The notes under the pieces: model-generated
Databases searched by the model: none
Told to the model about the DNA's origin: nothing
What the model saw: only the letters and a program-made list of their open reading frames with translations
DNA from: Demequina sp.
Lineage (GTDB): Bacteria > Actinomycetota > Actinomycetes > Actinomycetales > Demequinaceae
Direction of reading: 5' to 3'
Length of the DNA: 64,000 bases
Assembly (NCBI RefSeq): GCF_016278775.1
Contig: NZ_JADQBF010000013.1
Location: 102,402 to 166,401, forward strand
Translations under genes and position numbers: made by a program
Shown: positions 22,140 through 29,535 of the stretch, piece by piece
Numbering within the stretch: position 1 is the first letter of the stretch
Layout: each line of letters begins with the position of its first letter

Positions 22140-23303
22140 GTGAAGAGATCACTTGACACCCGTGTTGTGTTGCGAGCGCTCGTCGTGTTTCTTGTCGCGG
22201 CCGTTGCGGTGACGTGGGTGCTTTCTGCCCAGTCTGCCGCCACCCCGGACCCCGTCACTGTGGCGAGCGCCGTGTCCGCCGACGCCGCCGCTGGTGATGC
22301 GGTCACTGGCCAAGCAGGCACGGCTGAGCCCAGTGTCTCCAGCGAGGTCGCACCAACACCCGAGCAGACGGCCGTCTCTGACTCGCAGTCGCGAGTGCTC
22401 CAAAACGTGTTCAACGGTGTCGTCTTTGGGCTCATGCTTGCCCTCGCATCCGTCGGCCTGTCCCTCATCTATGGGACAACCGGCCTCAGCAACTTCGCGC
22501 ACGGTGAGCAGGTCTCCCTCGGCGCGATGCTCGCCTACTTCTTCGCCACCGATCAGCCCGTCGGCATTCCCCTGACGCCCCTCAAGTTTGTGATCGGGTG
22601 GCCGCTGTGGATGGCCGCCATCGCCGCGATCATCTTGGCCGGCGCTTCCGGCTGGGTCCAGGACCGATTCCTGTGGGGCAAGCTCCGCAAACGCGGAGTC
22701 GGCATCGTTCAACAGATGATCGTGTCGATCGGTCTCTCGCTTGCCTTGCTGAACTTCCTTCAGTGGTGGATCGGCCCGAATCGCATTCGGCTCAGCAAGT
22801 CGATCGAGGTCCGTCACCAAGTGGGGCCCATTCAGGTGGGCAACATCACGTTGATGTCGATCGCCATTGCGGCGATCGTCCTCATCGCCGTCGCCATATT
22901 CCTGCAGCGAACGCGCCTGGGTCGTGCGACGCGCGCGGTGTCGGACAACCGCGCACTCGCAGCGGCCTCCGGCATCAAGGTGGACTTCATCATTCGCTTG
23001 GTCTGGGTCATGGCCGTCAGCCTTGCCGCCCTCGGCGGAATCCTGATGGCGCTGTACGACAATGGCACCAAGTTCGATATCGGCGCCAAACTCCTGCTGC
23101 TGATGTTCGCTGCCGTCACGCTCGGGGGGTTGGGCCAGGCATATGGCGCCCTTGCGGGCTCGCTCGTGATCGGCGTCGTCGTGGAAACGTCGACGCTGTG
23201 GCTCGGTCCAGACCTCAAGTACGCGACGGCGCTCGCGATCCTTATCCTCGTGCTTCTCGTGAGACCGCAAGGAATACTCGGACGAGCGGAAAGGGTGGGC
23301 TAG
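22140..23303 (+). CDS. livH: Branched-chain amino acid ABC transporter permease, LivH type
   Basis: This 387-residue inner-membrane permease is the LivH-like half of a Leu/Ile/Val-type (HAAT) importer. The family domain starts near residue 86 with about eight helices and the typical GLSNFAHGEQ segment. Ahead of it is an unusual extension: a membrane helix at about 9-30 and an Ala/Thr/Pro/Glu-rich linker to about 84. GTG at 22140 has GGGAGGG seven bases upstream; earlier starts lack one. It heads livHMGF, whose binding protein is encoded convergently at 26031. Confidence 0.92.
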   Translation: MKRSLDTRVVLRALVVFLVAAVAVTWVLSAQSAATPDPVTVASAVSADAAAGDAVTGQAGTAEPSVSSEVAPTPEQTAVSDSQSRVLQNVFNGVVFGLMLALASVGLSLIYGTTGLSNFAHGEQVSLGAMLAYFFATDQPVGIPLTPLKFVIGWPLWMAAIAAIILAGASGWVQDRFLWGKLRKRGVGIVQQMIVSIGLSLALLNFLQWWIGPNRIRLSKSIEVRHQVGPIQVGNITLMSIAIAAIVLIAVAIFLQRTRLGRATRAVSDNRALAAASGIKVDFIIRLVWVMAVSLAALGGILMALYDNGTKFDIGAKLLLLMFAAVTLGGLGQAYGALAGSLVIGVVVETSTLWLGPDLKYATALAILILVLLVRPQGILGRAERVG

Positions 23304-23306
23304 ACC

Positions 23307-24284
23307 ATGGGAGACCTTTTCATTGACGTCGTGCGAGAAGCCTTCACTCCCACCACGGCGGCCTTTGCACTCGCGGCCGTCGGCCTCAACTTCCACTTCG
23401 GCCTGACCGGCCTGCTCAACATGGGCCAGGCGGGTTTCATGCTGCTCGGCATGTATGGCTTCGCCATCACCATCCGCGAAGGAGGGCCCATCTGGCTGGG
23501 CGTCATCGTGGCGCTTGTCCTTGCCATGGTCTTCGGACTGCTCCTCGGCTGGCCCACCCTGAAGCTTCGGGGAGACTATCTCGCGATCGTGACGATTGCC
23601 GCCGCCGAGATGGTTCGCTATCTAGGACGCTCCCAGAACTTCAATGCTCTGACAGGCGCCTCGACTGGTATCCGCGGCAACGAGTTCAAGGAGCCCTTCG
23701 AACAACTCTCGCCCTTCCCTGACCGCATGGTGGACGTCGGCCCGTTCGCGCTCCATGGTGCCCGTTCAACGAGTTGGTGGCTCGTCGTTGTCGCCTGGGC
23801 TCTCGTTGCGATCCTGGTGGTCATCTTCTGGCGACTGTCCCGATCGCCGTGGGGGCGCGTTCTCAAGGGCATCAGGGAGGACGAGGACGCCGTGCGGTCG
23901 CTCGGCAAGAACGTCTACTCCTACAAGATGCAAGCTCTCGTGATCGGCGGCGCGGTAGGCGCTCTTGCTGGCGTCGTCTGGTCACTTGGCGCCTCTGTCC
24001 AACCCGACTCCATGGGGCGGCCCACGACCTTCTGGGTGTGGACCCTGCTCCTGCTTGGCGGGGCGGCCACCATCTTCGGCCCCGTGCTCGGGTCCATCAT
24101 CTTCTGGTGCTCTCTGGTGCTCGTCAAGGGACTCGCAGCGATGTGGATTCCCGACTCCGTGCTCTCGCAACAACAACTCGAGCCCTTCTCGTTGGTGCTC
24201 GTGGGAGTCACTCTCATGTGCCTGGTGATCTTCAGACCACAAGGTGTGCTCGGCGACAAGAGGGAGTTGGCCTTCAATGACTGA
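23307..24284 (+). CDS. livM: Branched-chain amino acid ABC transporter permease, LivM type
   Basis: This 325-residue permease pairs with LivH. It has about eight to ten membrane helices, with LNFHFGLTGLLNMGQAGFMLLG (split here as GLTGLLNMGQAGF) near the start and a cytoplasmic EAA-like loop containing VLKGIREDEDAVRSLGKN. Both are typical of LivM. It starts three bases after livH and its last eight bases overlap livG. It carries no ATPase fusion, unlike some LivM proteins. Confidence 0.93.
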   Translation: MGDLFIDVVREAFTPTTAAFALAAVGLNFHFGLTGLLNMGQAGFMLLGMYGFAITIREGGPIWLGVIVALVLAMVFGLLLGWPTLKLRGDYLAIVTIAAAEMVRYLGRSQNFNALTGASTGIRGNEFKEPFEQLSPFPDRMVDVGPFALHGARSTSWWLVVVAWALVAILVVIFWRLSRSPWGRVLKGIREDEDAVRSLGKNVYSYKMQALVIGGAVGALAGVVWSLGASVQPDSMGRPTTFWVWTLLLLGGAATIFGPVLGSIIFWCSLVLVKGLAAMWIPDSVLSQQQLEPFSLVLVGVTLMCLVIFRPQGVLGDKRELAFND

Positions 24285-25122
24285 CACGAATCCGTTCGCG
24301 AACACCCTTCACGAGCCCGGGGCCGCCAAAGAGGACCCGATCATCATCGCGGATCACGTGTTGCGCCGCTTTGGTGGGCTCACTGCCGTGGACGTGGACC
24401 ACTTCGAGGTCCAACGTCATGCGATCACCGCCCTCATCGGTCCCAACGGCGCCGGAAAGTCGACGTTCTTCAACCTGCTGACCGGTTTTGACAAGCCTCA
24501 GCGCGGCGAGTGGCTCTTCAACGGCACCTCGATGAAGGGCATCTCGCCCGCGAAAGTTGCCCGCGCTGGCAAAGTGCGCACCTTCCAGCTCACCAAGGCG
24601 CTCAACCGCATGACAGTCATTGAGAACATGCGGCTTGGTGCTGCAGGCCAGCGCGGCGAGAATCTCTTCGCCGCATTCCTGCCGTCCTTGTGGCGCCAGC
24701 GCGAGGCAGAGATCACCGAGAAGGCTCACGAGCTGCTTCACCGCTTCACGCTGTACGAGAAGAAGGACGACTTCGCGGGTTCGCTCTCTGGCGGCCAACG
24801 CAAGTTGCTCGAGATGGCTAGGGCTCTCATGTCAGAGCCAGAGATGGTCATGCTCGACGAGCCCATGGCCGGAGTGAACCCCGCCCTGACAGAGTCACTT
24901 CTTGATCACATCGTGAAGCTCAAGAACGAGGGCGTGTCCGTGCTGTTTGTGGAGCACGACATGCACATGGTGAGGCGCATCTCCGACTGGGTCGTGGTGA
25001 TGGCCGAGGGCCGCATCATCGCGGAAGGCCCGCCGGACACTGTCATGAAGAACGCAGAAGTGCAGGAGGCCTACCTGGGTGTCCACCACGACACCGACTT
25101 GTCCGAGGAGTCCAGCTCATGA
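24277..25122 (+). CDS. livG: Branched-chain amino acid ABC transporter ATPase, LivG type
   Basis: This 281-residue ATPase has Walker A LIGPNGAGKST near residue 55, the Q-loop TFQLTKALNRMTVIEN, signature LSGGQRK and Walker B MLDEPMAGVNP, with the H-loop in VEHDM. The MAGVNP form and the insert before the signature identify LivG rather than LivF. I chose the ATG at 24277, which overlaps the livM end by eight bases. Its stop overlaps the livF start as ATGA. It powers import at the cytoplasmic face. Confidence 0.94.
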   Translation: MTDTNPFANTLHEPGAAKEDPIIIADHVLRRFGGLTAVDVDHFEVQRHAITALIGPNGAGKSTFFNLLTGFDKPQRGEWLFNGTSMKGISPAKVARAGKVRTFQLTKALNRMTVIENMRLGAAGQRGENLFAAFLPSLWRQREAEITEKAHELLHRFTLYEKKDDFAGSLSGGQRKLLEMARALMSEPEMVMLDEPMAGVNPALTESLLDHIVKLKNEGVSVLFVEHDMHMVRRISDWVVVMAEGRIIAEGPPDTVMKNAEVQEAYLGVHHDTDLSEESSS

Positions 25123-25847
25123 CCGACGCCCCCACCATTCTTGAGGCGACTGACGTCATCGCCGGCTACCTTCCCGGCGTTGATATCCTCAACGGCTGCT
25201 CTATGACGGTCAAGCAAGGCGAGCTCATTGGAATCATCGGCCCCAACGGTGCTGGTAAGTCCACCTTCCTCAAGGCACTCTTCGGTCTCGTCCCCATCCG
25301 TGAAGGCTCCGTGATGCTTGAGGGTCAGGACATCACCAACACGAGAGCCGACGAACTCGTTCACCGCGGAGTGGGCTTCGTTCCGCAGAACAACAACGTC
25401 TTTCCGTCTCTGACCATCAAAGAGAACCTCGAGATGGGCGCCTATCAAGCGCACAAGAAGTTCGCTGAGCGATTCGAGCGCATCGTGGACCTGTTCCCGA
25501 CACTTGGAGACCGTCGCAATCAGCGAGCCGGCTCGCTGTCTGGCGGCGAGCGACAGATGGTAGCGATGGCCAGGGCCTTGATGATGGACCCCCGGGTCCT
25601 GCTGCTCGACGAGCCTTCCGCTGGCCTGTCCCCCGTGCGCCAAGATGAGACCTTCGTGCGCACGCGCGAGATCAACCGCACCGGCGTCACCGTGATCATG
25701 GTCGAGCAGAATGCACGGCGCTGCTTGCAGATCTGCGACCGCGGCTACGTGCTCGATCAGGGAACGTCTGCGTACACGGCCACTGGCCAAGAACTCCTGA
25801 AGGACCCCAAGGTCATCGAGCTGTATCTGGGCACGCTCGGCGCCTAG
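25119..25847 (+). CDS. livF: Branched-chain amino acid ABC transporter ATPase, LivF type
   Basis: This 242-residue ATPase is the partner of LivG. It has Walker A IIGPNGAGKST, the LivF-typical GVGFVPQNNNVFPSLT segment, signature LSGGERQMVAMARAL, Walker B LLLDEPSAGLSP and the H-loop VEQN. The H-loop Gln in place of His is common in LivF and Urt-type ATPases. It is the last gene of the operon. A strong bidirectional hairpin follows, shared with the convergent binding-protein gene. Confidence 0.94.
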   Translation: MTDAPTILEATDVIAGYLPGVDILNGCSMTVKQGELIGIIGPNGAGKSTFLKALFGLVPIREGSVMLEGQDITNTRADELVHRGVGFVPQNNNVFPSLTIKENLEMGAYQAHKKFAERFERIVDLFPTLGDRRNQRAGSLSGGERQMVAMARALMMDPRVLLLDEPSAGLSPVRQDETFVRTREINRTGVTVIMVEQNARRCLQICDRGYVLDQGTSAYTATGQELLKDPKVIELYLGTLGA

Positions 25848-25985
25848 CAGTCACGCGTCAGCGACGGGCCGCTGTCAGCGTGTGCTGTGGGTCAGCCGCG
25901 GCACGGACTGAGCCACCGGCGGTGCGGAGTAGGCGGGGCAGCCGCCCTACGCGGGACATCCTCGCCCGATTGGCGCGACACGCGA

Positions 25986-26013
25986 AAGGGCCCCGGCCGG
26001 AGCCGGGGCCCTT
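25986..26013. terminator. Bidirectional terminator between livF and the binding protein gene
   Basis: A perfect 12-bp GC-rich stem (25986-25997 with 26002-26013) and a CGGA loop, 17 bases before the stop of the convergent gene. A second, bulged stem lies at 25929-25950. The remaining bases from 25848 to 26030 hold nothing else I recognise. Confidence 0.75.
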
Positions 26014-26030
26014 CGTCGTGTCTGCGGGGC

Positions 26031-27305
26031 CTAGACCTCGCCGAACACCGCTTTGGTCCACTGCGGGACGTTCGCGTCATCGAACACGTACACGCCCACG
26101 TAGGCGCTTTCGGGGTCGTTGTCCGCGTTAAACGGACCCACACCGGCCACGGCCTGGTAGATGATGTCCTCTCCAGCCATGATCAGCTCGGAGCACGCCA
26201 CCCATCCAGTGCACTCGGTGCCGCCGTTCGCGCCGGAAACCGCCGCCAGGTTGTCACGAACGGTCTGACCATCCGCGCCATCGCCCTTCAGCGCGGCCAG
26301 CGCAACAAGCATCGTCGCGTCGTACGATTCTGCACCATAGGCGTAGGAGTCGAGCTCGCCACCGTTGACGTCATCAAGAAGTGTCTTGAAGTCGTCGGAC
26401 GGGTTGGCACCAGGGATGGTGCCCTTCGCGCCAGTCATCACGCCCGCGTCGAAGTCGCCCGAGTAGTCGGCGGTGTTGCCGTCAGTGAAGTACAACTGGT
26501 CCGCCGGGTATCCAGCGCCCACGAGCGCGGGGATGATGTTCTTGGTCTGGTCGAAGGCGATCACGAGGATGCCGTCTGGCTCAGTCGCAAGAACGTCCTG
26601 AACGATCGACTCAAAGTTCGAGGCGTCGGTCTGGAACTCGTCACCGGAGGTACCGTACGTGAGCTCGCCGCCGCTTTCCTCGACGACGCCCTGGACCACG
26701 TCGCGCAGCGATGTGGCGTAGTCGTCTGCAAAGAGGAGGATGCCGAGCTTCTCGATGCCGTCTTCCACGATGAGGTTGCCGAGCGCGGAACCCTGGACGG
26801 TGTCCGGCGGGGCGGTGCGGAAGTAGAAGGGCGAGTAGCCCGACAACGCGGTCGACGTGTTGGCCGGCGAGATTTGGACGATGCCAGCGTTCGAGATGTC
26901 GTCCACGACGTTGAGCGAAACGGAGGAGGACGCGGCGCCAACGATCGCCGCTACCTCATCCGCGATCAGCGCCGACACTGAAGACGAGGCGATCTGCGGG
27001 TTGTCGGTGTCTGACGAGTCCTGGTGAATGATCTCCACGTCGGCCCCGAAGATGCCGCCCGCGTCGTTGATCTCCTTGGCGGCGAGTTCCACGCCCGCAA
27101 CCTCTGGCGGGCCGAGGAAGGCCAGTGAGCCGGTCAACGGCAGCAACGAGCCAATCTTGAGCGCGTCGGTGTTGGTGCTGCCGCCGTCTCCGGTTGTGGT
27201 GGAGTCGGTCGGGTCGTCGTCGCCGCCAGAGGCGCACGCCGCCAACGCAAGGGACGCGACAGCCGCAAGAGCGGTGCCACGTGCGATGGTGTTCCATCGA
27301 GCCAT
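26031..27305 (-). CDS. Branched-chain amino acid-type ABC transporter substrate-binding lipoprotein
   Basis: This 424-residue type 1 periplasmic-binding fold protein (Peripla_BP_6, Leu/Ile/Val family) has a lipoprotein signal: positively charged start, hydrophobic core and lipobox LAAC with Cys24. A Gly/Asp/Thr/Ser linker follows, then the mature domain starting ALKIGSLLPLTGSLAFLG. It should capture the substrate for LivHMGF outside the membrane; the amino acid cannot be read from sequence. ATG at 27305 has GGAGGAAC just upstream. Being on the opposite strand, it has separate control. Confidence 0.92.
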   Translation of the reverse strand: MARWNTIARGTALAAVASLALAACASGGDDDPTDSTTTGDGGSTNTDALKIGSLLPLTGSLAFLGPPEVAGVELAAKEINDAGGIFGADVEIIHQDSSDTDNPQIASSSVSALIADEVAAIVGAASSSVSLNVVDDISNAGIVQISPANTSTALSGYSPFYFRTAPPDTVQGSALGNLIVEDGIEKLGILLFADDYATSLRDVVQGVVEESGGELTYGTSGDEFQTDASNFESIVQDVLATEPDGILVIAFDQTKNIIPALVGAGYPADQLYFTDGNTADYSGDFDAGVMTGAKGTIPGANPSDDFKTLLDDVNGGELDSYAYGAESYDATMLVALAALKGDGADGQTVRDNLAAVSGANGGTECTGWVACSELIMAGEDIIYQAVAGVGPFNADNDPESAYVGVYVFDDANVPQWTKAVFGEV

Positions 27306-27420
27306 GTTTGTTCCTCCATGTACGTGCGGCGGGAGGACCCGCCGGAGCCACCGCGAGGACGATCCCCGCTGGTAGTTCATTTCACGCTACCTGGGGCAAA
27401 TTACGTCCGTGGGTCGCTAG

Positions 27421-27438
27421 GGTCACGATTTCGTGACC
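27421..27438. promoter_or_regulatory. Perfect 18-bp palindrome, candidate operator of the binding protein gene
   Basis: GGTCACGA-TT-TCGTGACC is a perfect inverted repeat 116 bases before the start of the binding protein and 55 bases past the pdtaR stop. Perfection, length and position suggest a dimeric repressor or activator site. The regulator is not identifiable here. Confidence 0.55.
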
Positions 27439-27492
27439 TAAGTCATGGGTCCCGTATTTCCACGGGGCTTCTCTACCAGGGGCGACGCGAGG

Positions 27493-28104
27493 CTACTTCG
27501 CGTCCATTTGGTCGATGACGGCCTCGGCGACTTCACGCATCGTGAGCCGACGGTCCATCGACGTCTTCTGGATCCAGCGGAAGGCCTCCGGCTCATTGAG
27601 CTGCATCTTCTCCATGAGCAGGCCCTTGGCGCGCTCGACGCGCTTGCGCGTTTCCATGCGCTCCGAGATATCTGCAATCTCGTTCTCAAGAGCCCTGACT
27701 TCCACGAAGCGGGACGCGGCGATCTCCACCGCAGGCAAGAGGTCCGCTGGGGTGAACGGCTTCACGACATACGCCATGGCACCCGCGTCGCGCGCACGCT
27801 CCACCAGCTCCGTCTGTGAGAACGCCGTCAGCAGCACGACGGGAGCCAGACGCTCCTTCGCAATGTGCTCCGCCGCGGTGATGCCGTCCATCACAGGCAT
27901 CTTCACGTCCATGACCACGACGTCGGGCTTCAGTTCCCGCGACAGGTTGACGCACTCTTCGCCGTTGGAGGCCTCTCCCACGACGTCGTAGCCACCCTCG
28001 CGGAGCGTTTCGACGATATCCATGCGGATGAGCGCCTCGTCTTCGGCAACGACGGCACGGCGCTGAGCGGCAGACGCTCCTGATTGTTCAGTACTCTCGT
28101 TCAC
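27493..28104 (-). CDS. pdtaR: PdtaR-like response regulator with ANTAR RNA-binding domain
   Basis: This 203-residue regulator has a receiver domain (about 16-135; phosphate acceptor Asp66 in VVVMDVKMP, acidic Glu21/Asp22) and a C-terminal ANTAR domain (about 140-200, with KRVERAKGLLMEKMQLNEPEAF). ANTAR proteins bind paired hairpins and prevent transcription termination. Mycobacterium Rv1626 is the model, controlled by the kinase PdtaS; no kinase lies beside it here. GTG at 28104 is chosen because TAGGCT lies seven bases upstream and the tRNA gene blocks a longer frame. Confidence 0.94.
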   Translation of the reverse strand: MNESTEQSGASAAQRRAVVAEDEALIRMDIVETLREGGYDVVGEASNGEECVNLSRELKPDVVVMDVKMPVMDGITAAEHIAKERLAPVVLLTAFSQTELVERARDAGAMAYVVKPFTPADLLPAVEIAASRFVEVRALENEIADISERMETRKRVERAKGLLMEKMQLNEPEAFRWIQKTSMDRRLTMREVAEAVIDQMDAK

Positions 28105-28110
28105 ACGCGC

Positions 28111-28117
28111 TAGCCTA
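28111..28117. promoter_or_regulatory. Shared divergent -10 boxes of pdtaR and tRNA-Leu
   Basis: The palindrome-like CTAGCCTAG gives TAGCCT on the plus strand (28111-28116, nine bases before the tRNA) and TAGGCT on the minus strand (28112-28117, seven bases before the pdtaR GTG). The two promoters occupy the same bases, so they should exclude each other. Confidence 0.55.
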
Positions 28118-28125
28118 GTGGCCGC

Positions 28126-28199
28126 GCCCCGATAGCCCAACCGGCAGAGGCATACGGCTCAAACCCGTACCAGTGTGGGTTCGAATCCCACTCGGGGCA
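28126..28199 (+). tRNA. tRNA-Leu (anticodon CAA), short variable loop
   Basis: A full cloverleaf is visible: acceptor GCCCCGA with TCGGGGC, a three-pair D stem (GCC/GGC), anticodon stem TACGG/CCGTA with loop CTCAAAC (U33 and anticodon CAA at 28160-28162), T stem GTGGG/CCCAC with loop TTCGAAT, and discriminator A73. CCA is not encoded. The variable region is only five bases (CCAGT), whereas bacterial leucine tRNAs normally have a long class II arm. The leucine call rests on the anticodon and A73. Confidence 0.85.
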
Positions 28200-28261
28200 C
28201 TTCTGTGATGTGTGGAGTTTCTGGTGGCGTCCTGGCCTGATGGCCGCAACGGGCGACCGCC

Positions 28262-28654
28262 TCAAGAGGACAAGTCGGCCAAGGCTCCTGCGAGGCGCGT
28301 TCCGGCATCCTCCGAGTAACCCGTGAGCGCCGAGATTCCGCTGACCGCGGGGATCAGATCGGGCTCGAACACGTGCACATCGCACTCTTGCGGGCCCGTC
28401 TTGCGGACGACGACGCTACACGGCAGCAGGACGCCAATCCTCGGGTCGGCGGCGATGGCACCTTCTGCCAGGGCTGGATTGCACGCGCCGAGGATCGTGT
28501 ACGGCTCGATGTGTGAGCCTTGCTTTTCCAGGAGTGTCGCCTGCATGTCGATCTCTGTGAGAATGCCGAAGCCGTGGGCGGCCAGCGCCTCACGGGTGCG
28601 TGTCATCGCCTCGTCAAACGGCAGATCTAGGTGCACGGTGCGTTGGAATTGCAT
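28262..28654 (-). CDS. DUF302 domain protein
   Basis: This 130-residue protein fits the DUF302 family: VHLDLPFDEAMTRTREALAAHGFGILTEIDMQATL at the start (a helix that follows the first strand), YTILGACNPALAEGAI in the middle, and LLPCSVVVR toward the end. Two cysteines (in GACNP and LLPCS) are at conserved places. Function is unknown; DUF302 genes often sit in sulfur, metal or redox clusters. GGGAGGAA lies before the ATG. A CsoR-type palindrome lies about 170 bases upstream. Confidence 0.85.
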   Translation of the reverse strand: MQFQRTVHLDLPFDEAMTRTREALAAHGFGILTEIDMQATLLEKQGSHIEPYTILGACNPALAEGAIAADPRIGVLLPCSVVVRKTGPQECDVHVFEPDLIPAVSGISALTGYSEDAGTRLAGALADLSS

Positions 28655-28822
28655 CGGTTCCTCCCTGATAGGGCCCTACCGGCTCCGACAAGCACTGCGG
28701 CGCCCAGATGGCGCGACGCCGGCAAGGATGACGACGCTCTTGAATCGTACTCTTGCCAAATTGAGCCGGGTTGGCATGGACGTGACGTCGATACCCACTT
28801 GCAGTCGAAGCGTCTTCTCCCC

Positions 28823-28838
28823 ATACCCTACAGGGTAT
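28823..28838. promoter_or_regulatory. CsoR-type palindrome upstream of the DUF302 gene
   Basis: ATACCCT-AC-AGGGTAT is a perfect 16-bp inverted repeat that resembles operators of CsoR/RcnR/CstR-family repressors (ATACCC...GGGTAT). A further GATACCC half-site occurs at 28790-28796. The remaining bases from 28655 to 28860 hold no gene. The upstream regulator gene ends at 28861. Confidence 0.6.
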
Positions 28839-28860
28839 CCAGCCACGAGCCGGTCGGTCG

Positions 28861-29535
28861 CTAGCGCGCGACGAGACCCGACTCGTAGGCGACGATGACC
28901 GCCTGAACGCGATCACGGACCTCGAGTTTCGCAAGGATGTTTCCCACGTGGGTCTTGACCGTGGCCTCTGACAGAAAGAACTCGGCCGCAATCTCGACGT
29001 TGGAGAGCCCCCGTGCAACGGCGCGCAGCATTTCGAGTTCCCTCGGGGTGAGTGACGCCAACCGCGGGTCTCCAGCCTGGGGACCTGCGTCCGACTGCGT
29101 CGGCAGGTGAGGCGCGAAAATCTCGAGCATCCGGCGCGTGACCCGTGGCGCGACCACCGCGTCGCCGGAAGCGACCGTTCGAATCGCGGCGACAAGCGCG
29201 GCCGGTTCGGTGTCCTTGAGCAGAAACCCGCTCGCGCCTGCACGCAACGCCGCGAAGGCGTACTCGTCCAGGTCAAACGTCGTGAGGACGAGGACGCGCA
29301 CGTCCGGGTGGTCGGCGACGATGCGCTGAGTCGCGTCGATGCCGTTCATGCCTGGCATGCGCACATCCATCAACACCACGTCGGGGTGCAAGGCACGCAC
29401 TTGCGTCAGAGCTGCGGCGCCGTCTCCCGCCTCACCAACCACCTCGAGGTCCTGTTCGGCGTCGAGCACCATGGCAAAGCCCATGCGCATCAGGGCTTGG
29501 TCGTCCACCAGCAGTACACGGGTGGGTTCCGTCAT
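28861..29535 (-). CDS. NarL/LuxR-family response regulator
   Basis: This 224-residue regulator has a receiver domain (about 5-120; Asp11/Asp12 and acceptor Asp57 in VVLMDVRMPG, with LLKD near the end) and a LuxR-type helix-turn-helix (about 158-218, with LTPRELEMLRAVARGLSNVEIA and the VKTHVGNILAKL recognition helix; each quoted separately). It is the partner of the kinase encoded just upstream, with a four-base overlap. Together they should control the ABC transporter genes of the same operon. Confidence 0.94.
   Translation of the reverse strand: MTEPTRVLLVDDQALMRMGFAMVLDAEQDLEVVGEAGDGAAALTQVRALHPDVVLMDVRMPGMNGIDATQRIVADHPDVRVLVLTTFDLDEYAFAALRAGASGFLLKDTEPAALVAAIRTVASGDAVVAPRVTRRMLEIFAPHLPTQSDAGPQAGDPRLASLTPRELEMLRAVARGLSNVEIAAEFFLSEATVKTHVGNILAKLEVRDRVQAVIVAYESGLVAR

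Noticed and set aside
22149..23396. Minus-strand frame of 415 codons opposite livH
   Set aside because: Charged, low-complexity translation typical of a shadow; livH has helices, a ribosome site and operon context.
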